Notes: generated by a model from the sequence alone, not told the origin. Shown: positions 49,716 through 59,775, counted from the stretch's first letter. The stretch is 64,000 bases of DNA from Streptococcus sp. SN-1 (GCF_041154385.1 NZ_AP028929.1:1364001-1428000); one strand, 5' to 3'. Numbers and translations: made by a program.

Positions 49716-52334
49716 TTACAATTTACCTGCTACTGCATCCAACAATTCTTGGATCTTAGCTTGATTGCTTCCTCCTGCCATGGCCATGTCTGGTTTACCA
49801 CCACCACGTCCATCAACGATTGGTGCCAATTCTTTGACAAGGTTCCCTGCATGAAGGTCTTTTGTCTTGCTTGCTACAAGGACATTGACTTTGTCTCCGA
49901 TAGCAGCAACTAGGACAAGCAAGTCAGAGTAGTCTTTTTGTTTCCAGTTGTCCGCAAAGGTACGAAGGGCACCGGCATCTGATACAGACACTTGACTAGC
50001 AATGTAACGGTGACCGTTGACTTCCTTAACATCCTTGAAGATGTCGCCTGCGGCTGCAGCTGCGGCTTTTTCTTTCAACTCAGCATTTTCTTTTTGCAAT
50101 TGACGAAGTTGTTCTTGAAGTCCTTCCACCTTGTGAGGAACTTCCTTAAGTTGAGGTGCTTTAAGAGTTGTTGCCACAGCTTTCAGAGCGTCTTCTTGTT
50201 CACGGTAGGCTTCAAAGGCTTCCTTACCAGTTACCGCCAAGATACGGCGAGTTCCTGATCCAATCCCTTCTTCTTTGACAATCTTGAAAAGACCAATTTC
50301 AGAAGTGTTGCCAACGTGGGTACCACCACAAAGCTCGATAGAGTAGTCACCGATAGTGACAACACGAACTTCCTTGCCGTATTTCTCACCAAAGAGGGCC
50401 ATCGCTCCCATTTCCTTGGCAGTGTCAATATCCGTTTCAACTGTCTTCACTTCAAGAGCTTCCCAGATTTTTTCATTGACTTGCTGTTCAATGGCACGCA
50501 ATTCTTCTGCAGTTACTGCTTGGAAGTGGGTAAAGTCAAAGCGAAGGAATTCGACTTCGTTAAGAGATCCTGCTTGTGTTGCGTGGTTTCCAAGGATGTT
50601 GTGAAGGGCAGCGTGAAGCAAGTGAGTCGCAGTGTGGTTTTTCATAACACGGTGACGACGATTTGTATCAATTGCCAAGGTATATTCTTGGTTCAAGGCA
50701 AGTGGTGCAAGGACTTCAACTGTATGAAGAGCTTGTCCGTTTGGTGCTTTTTGAACATTTGTCACAGTAGCCACAACCTTACCTGACTCATCCAAGATTT
50801 GTCCGTGGTCAGCTACCTGTCCACCCATTTCAGCGTAGAATGGCGTTTCCGCAAAGATAAGTGAGGCAGTTCCTTCTGATACAGCTTCTACTTCTGCATT
50901 GTCAGCCACGATAGCTACCAATTTAGAAGACAATTGGCTAGCATTGTAGTTGAAGACACTTTCTACAGTGATGTTTTGAAGGGTTTCATTTTGCATCCCC
51001 ATTGAGCCACCCTTGACAGCTGACGCACGCGCGCGCTCTTGTTGTTCTTTCATGGCTGCTTCAAAACCTTCACGGTCTACAGTCATACCAGCTTCTTCAG
51101 CGATTTCTTCAGTCAATTCAACTGGGAATCCATAAGTATCATAGAGTTTGAATACATCTGAACCAGCGATGACAGATTGACCTTTTTCTTTCAAGTCAGC
51201 TACGATGCCTTGGGCAAAGTGTTGACCTGAGTGAAGAGTACGAGCAAATGACTCTTCTTCGCTCTTAACGATTTTTTCGATAAAGTCACGTTTTTCAAGC
51301 ACTTCTGGGTAGTAGCTTTCCATGATTTTTCCAACAGTTGGAACGAGTTTGTAAAGGAAAGGCTCGTTGATACCCAATTTTTGACCATGCATTGAAGCAC
51401 GACGGAGCAAACGACGAAGGACGTAACCACGACCTTCATTTCCTGGAAGGGCACCATCACCGATAGCAAATGAAAGAGAACGGATGTGGTCAGCGATGAC
51501 CTTAAAGCTCATGTTGTCGCCATCTTGATCGTAGACCTTACCAGACAATTTCTCAACTTCACGGATGATTGGCATGAAGAGGTCTGTTTCAAAGTTTGTC
51601 TTAGCCCCTTGGATAACCGCCACCAAACGCTCCAAACCAGCGCCCGTATCAATGTTCTTGTGTGGCAATTCCTTGTACTCGCTACGAGGAACAGCAGGGT
51701 CTGCGTTAAATTGTGACAAAACGATGTTCCAGATTTCGATATAACGGTCGTTTTCAATATCTTCTGCAAGCAGGCGAAGACCGATATTTTCTGGGTCAAA
51801 AGCTTCTCCACGGTCAAAGAAAATCTCTGTATCAGGTCCAGAAGGTCCCGCACCGATTTCCCAGAAGTTGTCCTCAATAGGAATCAAGTGACTTGGATCC
51901 ACTCCCACTTCAATCCAGCGGTTGTAAGAATCTTTATCGTCTGGATAGTAAGTCATGTAAAGTTTTTCAGATGGGAAATCAAACCATTCTGGGCTTGTCA
52001 AAAGCTCATAAGCCCAGGTGATAGCTTCATCGCGGAAGTAATCCCCGATAGAGAAGTTCCCCAACATTTCAAACATAGTATGGTGGCGAGCCGTTTTTCC
52101 GACATTTTCGATGTCGTTGGTACGGATAGCTTTTTGCGCATTGGTGATACGTGGATTTTCAGGTTTAATAGTCCCGTCAAAGTATTTCTTAAGGGTTGCT
52201 ACCCCAGAGTTGATCCACAAAAGAGTTGGATCATTTACAGGAACCAAACTCACTGATGGTTCTACTGAGTGACCTTTAGTCGCCCAGAAATCAAGCCACA
52301 TTTGGCGTACTTGTGCACTAGATAGTTGTTTCAT
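49716..52334 (-). CDS. alaS: Alanyl-tRNA synthetase
   Basis: An 872-residue class II synthetase: aminoacylation domain ([33 protein letters not shown]), editing domain with [11 protein letters not shown] and [13 protein letters not shown] (zinc/editing residues), a coiled coil (about 720-760), and the C-Ala domain. GGAGA precedes the ATG. It lies 21 bases after the 52356 gene and is probably controlled by the T-box upstream. Confidence 0.98.
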   Translation of the reverse strand: MKQLSSAQVRQMWLDFWATKGHSVEPSVSLVPVNDPTLLWINSGVATLKKYFDGTIKPENPRITNAQKAIRTNDIENVGKTARHHTMFEMLGNFSIGDYFRDEAITWAYELLTSPEWFDFPSEKLYMTYYPDDKDSYNRWIEVGVDPSHLIPIEDNFWEIGAGPSGPDTEIFFDRGEAFDPENIGLRLLAEDIENDRYIEIWNIVLSQFNADPAVPRSEYKELPHKNIDTGAGLERLVAVIQGAKTNFETDLFMPIIREVEKLSGKVYDQDGDNMSFKVIADHIRSLSFAIGDGALPGNEGRGYVLRRLLRRASMHGQKLGINEPFLYKLVPTVGKIMESYYPEVLEKRDFIEKIVKSEEESFARTLHSGQHFAQGIVADLKEKGQSVIAGSDVFKLYDTYGFPVELTEEIAEEAGMTVDREGFEAAMKEQQERARASAVKGGSMGMQNETLQNITVESVFNYNASQLSSKLVAIVADNAEVEAVSEGTASLIFAETPFYAEMGGQVADHGQILDESGKVVATVTNVQKAPNGQALHTVEVLAPLALNQEYTLAIDTNRRHRVMKNHTATHLLHAALHNILGNHATQAGSLNEVEFLRFDFTHFQAVTAEELRAIEQQVNEKIWEALEVKTVETDIDTAKEMGAMALFGEKYGKEVRVVTIGDYSIELCGGTHVGNTSEIGLFKIVKEEGIGSGTRRILAVTGKEAFEAYREQEDALKAVATTLKAPQLKEVPHKVEGLQEQLRQLQKENAELKEKAAAAAAGDIFKDVKEVNGHRYIASQVSVSDAGALRTFADNWKQKDYSDLLVLVAAIGDKVNVLVASKTKDLHAGNLVKELAPIVDGRGGGKPDMAMAGGSNQAKIQELLDAVAGKL

Positions 52335-52355
52335 ATTGTCTCCTTATTTACTTGT

Positions 52356-52847
52356 TTAATGTGATTGGCTTTCCAGCATTTCCACATAGTCAATCGCGAC
52401 ACAGAGAGAAATGACTAGGTCTGCATAAGCGTCCTCAAGAACCGTTACGGTATAGGTAGAGGTAGAGGTAAGATGGAAGAGTTCTTTCCTGATTTCCGCA
52501 ATCAACTGATCACGATCATCCAGCAATTTGAAGTTCAAATCCCAGATATTGCCCTCGATACGAAGCCCCAGATTATCAAACTCATACTTATCTCGCCAGA
52601 AGGTCAACTTCTTACGAATGACAAAACTCGATCCGTCCTGAAGCTGAATCTCAAAACGAGGAAATAAAGTCCAAATCTCTTTACTAATCTCACTGACTTG
52701 GTTACCAAATGCATCATAGATAGTAAAGGTTTTGGGAATTTTAAAAAATGATCCCTCTACCTGATAGGCGATTTCTCCCCTGTCATCCTTGATAGTGAAG
52801 CGTTCGCCCCCAAGACGAAACTTTTGTTTGACAAGAAATGTTTTCAT
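52356..52847 (-). CDS. LURP-one/YxjI-like protein
   Basis: A 163-residue beta-rich cytosolic protein: MKTFLVKQKFRLGGERFTIK at the start, then repeated strands such as GEIAYQVEGSFFKIPKTFTIYDAFGN, typical of the tubby-like LOR/YxjI family. Its role is unknown. The start is 52847, five bases after GGAGG; a longer frame begins inside the T-box core and is not real. It lies between the T-box and alaS, so it is induced with alaS. Confidence 0.85.
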   Translation of the reverse strand: MKTFLVKQKFRLGGERFTIKDDRGEIAYQVEGSFFKIPKTFTIYDAFGNQVSEISKEIWTLFPRFEIQLQDGSSFVIRKKLTFWRDKYEFDNLGLRIEGNIWDLNFKLLDDRDQLIAEIRKELFHLTSTSTYTVTVLEDAYADLVISLCVAIDYVEMLESQSH

Positions 52848-52854
52848 CAACACC

Positions 52855-53047
52855 TCCAAAAAATCAAAAGACAAGTTCATATCACGAAGGGCGAAAAACC
52901 GCGGTACCACCTTCATTCAATGAACTTGTCATTCTCTTATTCTTATGCAATTGTATGATTGAGTAGCATGACTTCCTAGCTTAGATGGCTCGCAGCACCG
53001 CCATTTCTCTGGACTAAGACAACTGAAAATCAATTCTCAACTTTCTT
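52855..53047 (-). promoter_or_regulatory. T-box leader (tRNA-Ala sensing)
   Basis: The invariant T-box core AAGGTGGTACCGCGG is at 52899-52913 on the minus strand. It is followed by a terminator whose arms, GACAAGTTCAT and ATGAACTTGTC, precede TTTTGATTTTTT. Upstream lie an AGAGA element and a candidate specifier GCT (Ala) followed by A at 52978-52980. Uncharged tRNA-Ala would stabilise the antiterminator and raise expression of the 52356 gene and alaS. Confidence 0.92.
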
Positions 53048-53076
53048 ATTATAACGTTTTTTTAAGCTTGCGTCAA
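53048..53076 (-). promoter_or_regulatory. Promoter of the T-box transcript
   Basis: TTGACG (53071-53076), 17 bases, TATAAT (53048-53053) on the minus strand; near consensus. Confidence 0.85.
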
Positions 53077-53122
53077 CTGGAAATCATCTCCGTTGAATCA
53101 GAGCAATTTCCTGTATCTTTGA

Positions 53123-53188
53123 TTACTCTTTCAGGAGAACAAAATTAGCCAATATAATTGTTGATATTAAACAAATCCAAAATAACAT
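53123..53188 (-). CDS. Micro-ORF: 21-residue hydrophobic peptide
   Basis: ATG at 53188, stop at 53123-53125. The peptide starts MLFWICLISTIILANF and ends with a charged KE; it looks like a single membrane helix or a signal-like peptide. The start is one base after the stop of the preceding micro-ORF (TGA-T-ATG), with GAGAG six bases upstream. Conservation is unknown. Confidence 0.45.
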   Translation of the reverse strand: MLFWICLISTIILANFVLLKE

Positions 53189-53189
53189 A

Positions 53190-53285
53190 TCACTCTCTCG
53201 CTTTAATATTATCTAGACTGTCAATTGCATATCTACATTCTTTAAGATAAAGCAAACTAATAACAAAATCTAAATGTAAAATCAT
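53190..53285 (-). CDS. Micro-ORF: 31-residue peptide coupled to the TPR gene
   Basis: Its ATG (53285) overlaps the TPR stop codon as ATGA. It reads MILHLDFVISLLYLKE at the start and ends with DNIKARE before TGA. Hydrophobic first half, charged second half. The overlap with the TPR gene and the near-overlap with the next micro-ORF support translation, but both are too short to be judged by length. Confidence 0.45.
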   Translation of the reverse strand: MILHLDFVISLLYLKECRYAIDSLDNIKARE

Positions 53286-53902
53286 TCATTAATCAATTCC
53301 TCAATTTCCTTTATCCCTTCAAATTCTCCAGCACTTTCGAAAAGTTCTATAGCTTGTTTGAAATGTGTGTTGGATAATTCCGTATCTTCCAAGGCTAAAT
53401 AGATTTCACCTAACCCTCTATGGCTACAAGCTTGAGAAATTACATCATCAGTCTCTAAAGATTGTTCCAATGACAGATTCATGAATGTAAGGGCCTCATC
53501 AAGATTGTTTAATTTAAATCTCACATAGCCCTGTTCGTAGTTATTCACAGCTTTCTTTAGATTATCATTTAGAAAATACTCTTCAACTATCTTCTCTTCA
53601 TCTTCAATAAGTTTTAAAGCCGTATGAAAATCCCCCTGATCTCTGTAAATCATAGCTAATTGATGTAAGCCAATGTGTTCATTATCTTTATCTTCATTTT
53701 GTTGCGCCAATAAAATGTATTTCTCAAAGATATGGGTACATGAAACATAGTCTTTTTCTGCTAACAATAAATATCCCATCAAATTTAAAAGACTAAAATC
53801 CGTACAGGTATCAATGGAAAAATCTTGTTCAACTAACTTTTTAGCTTCTGATATTTTTCCTTCCAGAAACAAGTTCCAAGCTGTATCAATTTTAGAGTCC
53901 AT
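53282..53902 (-). CDS. TPR-repeat protein
   Basis: A 206-residue all-helical cytosolic protein of about five tetratricopeptide repeats, for example LLNLMGYLLLAEKDYVSCTHIF, IGLHQLAMIYRDQGDFHTALKL and ACSHRGLGEIYLALEDTELSNTHF. Such repeats bind peptides or proteins; Rap, PlcR and Rgg-type peptide receptors use them. There is no DNA-binding domain here, but a broken XRE regulator lies 97 bases upstream. GGGGGA precedes the ATG. Confidence 0.8.
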   Translation of the reverse strand: MDSKIDTAWNLFLEGKISEAKKLVEQDFSIDTCTDFSLLNLMGYLLLAEKDYVSCTHIFEKYILLAQQNEDKDNEHIGLHQLAMIYRDQGDFHTALKLIEDEEKIVEEYFLNDNLKKAVNNYEQGYVRFKLNNLDEALTFMNLSLEQSLETDDVISQACSHRGLGEIYLALEDTELSNTHFKQAIELFESAGEFEGIKEIEELINE

Positions 53903-53999
53903 CTATTTCCCCCTTCAACTACAAACAACCTTCATAAAATAGAATCACTCAACAAGAATATATTATTCTCTATCTATTGAGGATTAATCTTATAAACTA

Positions 54000-54452
54000 T
54001 TAATCTGCATTAAAATAATCATAAACCTCTTTAAAGAGTGTCGGCAATATTCCTTGCTCTTCTTTGTCTAAATTATATTCAGAAACTAGCTCATCCATAT
54101 AGTTAAATACAGTGAAATGTTTTTTTATTCCATTCATAACAAGCACAAATTTCAAATCATTAAGTTCAGTTTTATTAAACTCTTTTAACTTCTTCATATC
54201 AATTCTAGTGATTGGATGAGAAATACCATCTAGAGTACTATAAATCGTTTTTCCTAGTAAATAATCTGTCGTGGTATCAAATAATTTTGCTAATTTGATA
54301 ACGGCGTCTAAATTAGGTTCTAAAGTTCCATTCTCCCAACGAAAATAAGTACCTTGTTATACACCAATCATCTCAGAAATTTGTACCTGAGTTAACTTCT
54401 TGATCTTTCTCAGTTCCTTAAGACGAGCTCCAAAAGAATCATTATTAAACAT
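54000..54452 (-). pseudogene. XRE-family regulator interrupted by a TAA codon
   Basis: Reading from ATG 54452 (with AGAGG before it), the frame encodes a helix-turn-helix: GARLKELRKIKKLTQVQISE then MIGV, stop, QGTYFRWENGTLEPNLDAV, TTTDYLLGK, and a C-terminal domain to 54000. A single TAA (54357-54359) replaces codon 32 inside the recognition-helix region; everything else stays in frame for 151 codons. Only residues 86 onward (from MKKLKEFNKTELNDL) could be made as a separate piece. A sequencing error or a recent loss are both possible. Confidence 0.8.
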
Positions 54453-54807
54453 TGTATCCTCTTAAATATTCTAAACGGTATAAAACGGAATTATTCCATA
54501 AGGAATATTTATTTGAAGATTAAAGATTCTATTGAGAATATTATAGCATAAAAGGAGGTAAAAGCGTATGTAGCTAGTAGTCAATTTTAAAAATTTTAAT
54601 GAAGCAATTTTAATGAAGGAGATAGAATTCAACAAATAAAAAAATCTTGAAATAAATGCGCCGTTATTTCACTTATCACTATTTTTATCCTCAATTTTCA
54701 TATTACTAAACACAGCAACTATCATAGAAAAACATACAGTTACAAAAATTGCCTTTTACATAAAAAAACGAACCAGCTTGACTGATTCGTTCCGTGACTT
54801 CTAACTC
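54453..54807. other. Intergenic region with a possible broken mini-gene
   Basis: On the plus strand AAAGGAGG is followed nine bases later by ATG (54568), then TAG as codon 2. The frame stays open for 22 more codons to a TAA at 54637-54639. AATTTTAATGAAG occurs twice, 13 bases apart. The remainder up to potD is AT-rich and plain. A short hairpin (AACCAGCTTGACTGATTCGTT) lies just after potD. Confidence 0.35.
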
Positions 54808-55878
54808 CTACTTCCGATACATTTTAAATTGTAGGAAGAGGTCGCTGTATTTGCCTGTCCATTTATGGTTAAATTTCTCGTAAACTTCTAGGTGTTTCAT
54901 GGTTTCAGCATCTGGATAGAAGGCCTTGTCTTCTTTTTTCTCCTCTGGGAGCAGTTCCTTAGCTGGTAGGTTTGGAGTTGAATAGCCGACATACTCTGCA
55001 TTTTTGAGAGCATTTTCAGGTTTCAACATAAAATTGATAAAGGCATAGGCGGCATCTTGGTTTTTCACGGTTTTTGGAATGACCATATTGTCAAACCAAA
55101 GGTTGCTGGCCTCAGTCGGTACCACATAGCGTAGGTTTTCATTTTTTTCTAGCATTTGGCTGGCTTCACCAGAGAAGGTCACTCCGATAGCAGCGTTATT
55201 CTGAATCATGTAACCCTTCATCTCGTCGGCAACGATGGCCTTGATATTTGGCGTCAATTTATAGAGCTTATCCACTGTTTCTTCCAACTGCTGGGTATCC
55301 TTGGAGTTGAGGCTGTAGCCGAGGGAGTTGAGACCCAGTCCCAATACCTCACGCGCCCCATCAAAGAGCATGATAGAGTTCTTATACTCTGGTTTCCAGA
55401 GGTCGTCCCAATGCTCAGGAGCCTCATCTACCATGGTTTCATTGTAGACAATTCCTAAGGTTCCCCAGAAGTAAGGGATAGAGAATTTATTGCCTGGGTC
55501 AAAGGACTGGTTGAGAAACTCTGGTCCGATATTTTCAAGACCTTCAAGTTTTGAATAATCAAGCGGTACCAAGAGGTCTTCGTCCTTCATCTTGTTAATC
55601 ATGTATTCACTAGGAATGGCAATATCGTAGGTCGTTCCACCCTGCTTGATCTTGGTATACATGGCTTCATTGGAGTCAAAAGTCTCGTACTGGACTTGGA
55701 TTCCTGTTTCTTCTGTGAACTGAGTCAAGAGTTCTGGATCGATATAGTCACCCCAGTTGTAAATGACCAGTTTTTGACTATCTCGGCTATTGATTTTACT
55801 GTCTAGATGCGTCGCAATTCCCCACAAGACGAGGATAATGGCTACAATTCCTGCTAAAAATGAATAGAGTTTTTTCAT
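54808..55878 (-). CDS. potD: Spermidine/putrescine-binding protein PotD
   Basis: A 356-residue extracellular solute-binding protein with an uncleaved or lipidation-free N-terminal helix (about 5-24). It shows LVIYNWGDYIDPELL, FDSNEAMYTKIKQGG and GVTFSGEASQM. It captures polyamines for PotABC. Overlaps potC by four bases. Last gene of potABCD, the pneumococcal order with murB upstream. Confidence 0.96.
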   Translation of the reverse strand: MKKLYSFLAGIVAIILVLWGIATHLDSKINSRDSQKLVIYNWGDYIDPELLTQFTEETGIQVQYETFDSNEAMYTKIKQGGTTYDIAIPSEYMINKMKDEDLLVPLDYSKLEGLENIGPEFLNQSFDPGNKFSIPYFWGTLGIVYNETMVDEAPEHWDDLWKPEYKNSIMLFDGAREVLGLGLNSLGYSLNSKDTQQLEETVDKLYKLTPNIKAIVADEMKGYMIQNNAAIGVTFSGEASQMLEKNENLRYVVPTEASNLWFDNMVIPKTVKNQDAAYAFINFMLKPENALKNAEYVGYSTPNLPAKELLPEEKKEDKAFYPDAETMKHLEVYEKFNHKWTGKYSDLFLQFKMYRK

Positions 55879-56648
55879 GCTTGCTCCTCCTTCTCACGTG
55901 AGATAAAGTAATATCCAACAACTAGGATAATACTAAAGAGAAAGACAAGGGCAGACAGGGCATTGATTTCTAAGGAAATCCCCTTACGAGCACGAGAGTA
56001 AATCTCGACTGACAAGGTTGAAAAGCCATTTCCCGTCACAAAGAAGGTCACGGCAAAGTCATCTAACGAATAGGTGAAGGCCATGAAATAACCTGCAATG
56101 ATAGACGGAGTCAGGTAAGGAAGCATGATTTCCTTGAACATCTGAAATTGACTGGCACCAAGGTCATAGGCCGCATGAATCATGTCACCGTTCATTTCCT
56201 TAAGACGAGGCAAAACCATCAAGACCACGATAGGAATGGAGAAGGCTACGTGACTAGAAAGAACGGTCAAAAAGCCAAGTGAAAACTTGAGTTGGGTAAA
56301 GAGAATCAAGAAGCTGGCACCAATCATAACATCAGGCGCAACCATGAGGATATTATTGAGTGATAGAAAGGCTTCTTGGTATTTCTTACGAGACTGGTAG
56401 ATGTAAATGGCACCAAAAGTCCCGATAATGGTCGCTATCAAGGCTGATAAAAATGCTAAGAAAAAGGTCTGAGTCACAATCAACATAAGGCGACCATCGC
56501 CAAACATGGTTTTAAAATGGCTCAAGCTAAAACCTGTAAAGCTATTCATGTCGTTGCCTGCGTTAAAAGCATAACCAATCAGGTAAAAAATCGGCAGGTA
56601 GAGGACAAGAAAGACCAGTCCCAGATAAAGGTTGGCAAATTTTTTCAT
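55875..56648 (-). CDS. potC: Polyamine ABC transporter permease PotC
   Basis: A 257-residue permease with six helices and the EAA-loop AAYDLGASQFQMFKEIMLPYL. It overlaps potB and potD by four bases each, so the set is translationally coupled. Confidence 0.95.
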   Translation of the reverse strand: MKKFANLYLGLVFLVLYLPIFYLIGYAFNAGNDMNSFTGFSLSHFKTMFGDGRLMLIVTQTFFLAFLSALIATIIGTFGAIYIYQSRKKYQEAFLSLNNILMVAPDVMIGASFLILFTQLKFSLGFLTVLSSHVAFSIPIVVLMVLPRLKEMNGDMIHAAYDLGASQFQMFKEIMLPYLTPSIIAGYFMAFTYSLDDFAVTFFVTGNGFSTLSVEIYSRARKGISLEINALSALVFLFSIILVVGYYFISREKEEQA

Positions 56649-57451
56649 CGTTCTCTCCTTTCCTTAGTCACCCACATGGTAATGAACATGGTCAGGATGA
56701 GAATCACACCGATGGTTGAACCCATACCGTAGTTGTCATTGGTTAGGAAATTCTGTTCAATAGCCGTTCCCAGCGTAATAACACGGTTCCCACCAATCAA
56801 ACGGGTCAGCATGAAGAGACTCAAGCTGGGGATAAAGACCGACTGAACTCCACTTCGCACACCATTCATAGACAGAGGGAAGATGACATGTCGGAAGGTC
56901 TCCCACTTGGTCGCACCGAGGTCGTAGCTGGCATTGATGAGATTGTTGTCCATATCATCCAAGACATTAAAGATTGGCAATATCATAAAGGGAAGCTCGA
57001 TGTAGCTTGCGACAAAGATAAAGGAGAAATCGGTAAAAAGCAACTGTTGTGAACCAATTCCGATAAATTCCAAGAATTGATTAATGGAGCCATTTTGACC
57101 AAAAATTCCGATAAAGGCATAGGCTTTAAGGAGCAAATTGATCCAGGTAGGCAGGATAATCAGCATGAGCCAGAGTTGACGGTGCTTGAGACGGGTCAAA
57201 AAGAGGGCTGTCGGATAGCTGATAAGCAAGGTCACAAAGGTCACAATTCCTGCATAAAGCACTGAGTTGAAACTCATTTTGAGGTAGGTCAAGTTTTGTG
57301 ACGCAAAGTAAGATTTATAGTTTTCTAAACTGAATTGTCCTTCAATATTGAAAAAGGATTGTCCGAAAATCAAGACCAAGGGTGCCAACACAAAGAGGGC
57401 GATCCAGAGCATGTAGGGCACTACAAAGAGTTTAGAGCTTGTTTTCTTCAT
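56645..57451 (-). CDS. potB: Polyamine ABC transporter permease PotB
   Basis: A 268-residue permease with six helices and EAA-loop [22 protein letters not shown]. The ATG at 57451 follows GAGGAAAGAG and lies within the last codons of potA, a 20-base overlap. Confidence 0.95.
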   Translation of the reverse strand: MKKTSSKLFVVPYMLWIALFVLAPLVLIFGQSFFNIEGQFSLENYKSYFASQNLTYLKMSFNSVLYAGIVTFVTLLISYPTALFLTRLKHRQLWLMLIILPTWINLLLKAYAFIGIFGQNGSINQFLEFIGIGSQQLLFTDFSFIFVASYIELPFMILPIFNVLDDMDNNLINASYDLGATKWETFRHVIFPLSMNGVRSGVQSVFIPSLSLFMLTRLIGGNRVITLGTAIEQNFLTNDNYGMGSTIGVILILTMFITMWVTKERRER

Positions 57452-58589
57452 CTCTTTCCTCCTCGATTGCATTGATCAGACCTGCTTCTTGCTCTTCGAT
57501 TTCTACGTACTCCTCAATACGAGCATCGAACTCTTCTTCAGTTTCGTTGAGACGCATGATATGGATGTCTTCTGGTTCAAAGTCCAGACCGATTTCCTCA
57601 CCCACGATGGCCTTACGAGTCGAGTGGATCATCCATTCATTCCCAAGTTCGTCATAGGCGATAATTTCATAGTGAACCCCACGGAAGAGCTGGGTATCCA
57701 CCTTAACTTGGAGCTTGCCTTCTTCAGGAAGGGTAATCCGCAAGTCCTCTGGACGAATCACGACCTCAACAGGTTCATTTGGCTTCATCCCACCATCGAC
57801 CGCTTCAAAGCGTTTGCCGTTGAACTCAACCAAGTAGTCCTCAATCATGATTCCTGGCAAGATATTTGACTCACCGATAAAGGTCGCAACAAAATGGTTA
57901 ATCGGCTCATCGTAGATGTCCACAGGTGTTCCAGACTGGACAATCTCGCCATCATTCATGACAAAAATCCAGTCACTCATAGCCAAGGCTTCTTCCTGAT
58001 CGTGAGTGACAAAGACAAAGGTAATGCCCAATCGTTGTTGCAGTTCACGCAGTTCGTACTGCATATCTGTTCTTAATTTCAAGTCCAGCGCTGACAGAGG
58101 CTCGTCCAGCAAGACCACACGGGGTTGGTTGATGATGGCACGGGCAATTGCCACACGCTGACGTTGTCCTCCAGAAAGTTTACGGATAGAACGTTTTTCG
58201 TAACCTTCCAACTGAACCATCTTGAGAACTTCCGCTACGCGTTTCTCGATTTCTTTCTTGTCAATTTTACGCAAGCGAAGTGGAAAGGCAACATTTTCAA
58301 ACACATTCATATGTGGGAACAAGGCATAGGATTGGAAGACCGTATGGACGTCTCGCTTGTTGGTTGGAATATCATTAATTCGGACACCGTCTAGCATGAT
58401 ATCTCCTGTCGTCGCATCCAGTAGACCTGCGATAATATTTAGGATGGTTGATTTCCCTGACCCAGATGCGCCTAAAAGGGTATAAAATTTCCCTTCTTCC
58501 AACTCAAAGTTGATATCTTTGAGAACCTTGGTGTTGCTGTCTTCAAAAACTTTTGAGACGTTTTTGAATTCAATAATTGGTTTTTTCAA
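57432..58589 (-). CDS. potA: Polyamine ABC transporter ATPase PotA
   Basis: A 385-residue ATPase: Walker [13 protein letters not shown] (about residues 38-49), [22 protein letters not shown], then a C-terminal TOBE domain and an acidic tail. It drives spermidine/putrescine import. The start is a TTG (58587-58589), 11 bases after AAGGA. An out-of-frame ATG between them opens an eight-codon frame that covers this start (see 58570-58596). Confidence 0.95.
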   Translation of the reverse strand: MKKPIIEFKNVSKVFEDSNTKVLKDINFELEEGKFYTLLGASGSGKSTILNIIAGLLDATTGDIMLDGVRINDIPTNKRDVHTVFQSYALFPHMNVFENVAFPLRLRKIDKKEIEKRVAEVLKMVQLEGYEKRSIRKLSGGQRQRVAIARAIINQPRVVLLDEPLSALDLKLRTDMQYELRELQQRLGITFVFVTHDQEEALAMSDWIFVMNDGEIVQSGTPVDIYDEPINHFVATFIGESNILPGIMIEDYLVEFNGKRFEAVDGGMKPNEPVEVVIRPEDLRITLPEEGKLQVKVDTQLFRGVHYEIIAYDELGNEWMIHSTRKAIVGEEIGLDFEPEDIHIMRLNETEEEFDARIEEYVEIEEQEAGLINAIEEERDEENKL

Positions 58590-58596
58590 TTGTCAT
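58570..58596 (-). other. Eight-codon frame overlapping the potA start
   Basis: ATG at 58596 with AAGGA four bases upstream encodes MTIEKTNY and stops at 58570-58572, inside potA. It overlaps the potA TTG in a different frame and is better placed for the ribosome site than the TTG. Confidence 0.4.
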
Positions 58597-58748
58597 TTAT
58601 TCCTTCTTTTTCATAGATTAACAGATCAGGGCTCTGTCAGGCCGCCACTACCTCGTGTAGGAGATTGAACTGCCTACATTCTTCTGCACTAACGATAGGC
58701 TTTCACCCCCTTTCCATGACATAGCAGCAGCTTTTTAGCTAAAGCTTC
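58597..58748 (-). other. murB 3' region with duplicated GGTGAAAGC and tail-like frame
   Basis: GGTGAAAGC occurs at the murB end (58755-58763) and again 56 bases on (58699-58707). After the second copy a frame continues LSLVQKNVGSSISYTR then TAG. That resembles a C-terminal tail for MurB that is now out of frame. The stretch has higher GC than other gaps. Confidence 0.5.
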
Positions 58749-59654
58749 CTACTTGCTTTCACCTAAAATACGGACTTCTCTCTCAAGCGTGATACCTGAG
58801 TGTTCCTTGACTTTTTCGATAACAGACTCAATCAAGTCTTCGTAGTCTTTAGCCGTTCCATCTGCAACATTGATCATAAATCCTGCGTGCTTTTCTGACA
58901 CTTCTACGCCACCGATACGATAGCCTTTCAAGCCAGCTTCTGAAATTAATTGACCTGCAAAATGCCCTACTGGACGCTTAAAGACCGAACCACAAGATGG
59001 ATATTCCAAAGGTTGCTTGAGTTCACGTAGGTGCGTCAAGCGGTCCATTTCCTGCTTGATAACCTGATGGGTTCCTGGGGCTAGGGCAAATTTAGCTGAC
59101 AAGACAACTGCACCAGACTCCTGAATGGCTGAATGGCGGTAACCAAAAGCCAAATCTTTGGCAGACAGGGTCTCGATTTCTCCATCCTTGGTCAAGACCT
59201 TACAAGACTGCAAGATGTGGGCAATCTCGCCACCATAGGCTCCTGCATTCATAAAGACAGCGCCACCAACGCTCCCTGGAATGCCACAAGCAAATTCAAA
59301 ACCAGTCAAACTATGACGAAGGGCAATGCGAGTTGTCTCAATCAAATTAGCCCCAGCTTCTGCTTCAATAGTATAGCCATCAACAGAAACATTATTGAGC
59401 TTGTCACACAAGATGACGAATCCACGAATCCCACCGTCACGAACAATGATGTTACTAGCATTGCCAAGAACCATCCAAGGAATATTTTCTTGGTTGGCAA
59501 ATTTAACAACGCGCGCCAACTCAAAACGATTTCGTGGAAAGACCAAATAATCGGCCTCTCCACCTACTTTTGTATAACTATAGCTATGCAAGGGTTCCTT
59601 AAAACGGATATCAATTCCTTCTAAGATTTCAAGCATTTTTTCTCTTACAGACAT
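58749..59654 (-). CDS. murB: UDP-N-acetylenolpyruvoylglucosamine reductase
   Basis: A 301-residue FAD enzyme making UDP-MurNAc. It shows [46 protein letters not shown], and [11 protein letters not shown] with the catalytic Ser. It ends GESK; a possible longer tail lies out of frame downstream. AAGGAAG precedes the ATG. It lies upstream of potABCD, as in pneumococcus. Confidence 0.97.
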   Translation of the reverse strand: MSVREKMLEILEGIDIRFKEPLHSYSYTKVGGEADYLVFPRNRFELARVVKFANQENIPWMVLGNASNIIVRDGGIRGFVILCDKLNNVSVDGYTIEAEAGANLIETTRIALRHSLTGFEFACGIPGSVGGAVFMNAGAYGGEIAHILQSCKVLTKDGEIETLSAKDLAFGYRHSAIQESGAVVLSAKFALAPGTHQVIKQEMDRLTHLRELKQPLEYPSCGSVFKRPVGHFAGQLISEAGLKGYRIGGVEVSEKHAGFMINVADGTAKDYEDLIESVIEKVKEHSGITLEREVRILGESK

Positions 59655-59745
59655 GTCACTCTTCCTTTTACAAAATTCATTCCATTATACCATTTTTAAG
59701 ACCATTTGACGACCCTAAAAAGACCTTGTTTGGATTTTGCATAAG

Positions 59746-59775
59746 AAAAAGAGGTTTCCCCCTTTTCTTATGATT
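59746..59775 (-). terminator. Terminator after the YhfC-like gene
   Basis: AAGAAAAGGGGG-AAA-CCTCTTTTTCTT on the minus strand, overlapping the stop codon. Confidence 0.7.

Noticed and set aside
52848..52916. Longer N-terminus for the LURP-one-like gene (start at 52916)
   Set aside because: The extra codons are the T-box core and terminator; GGAGG fits the 52847 start.
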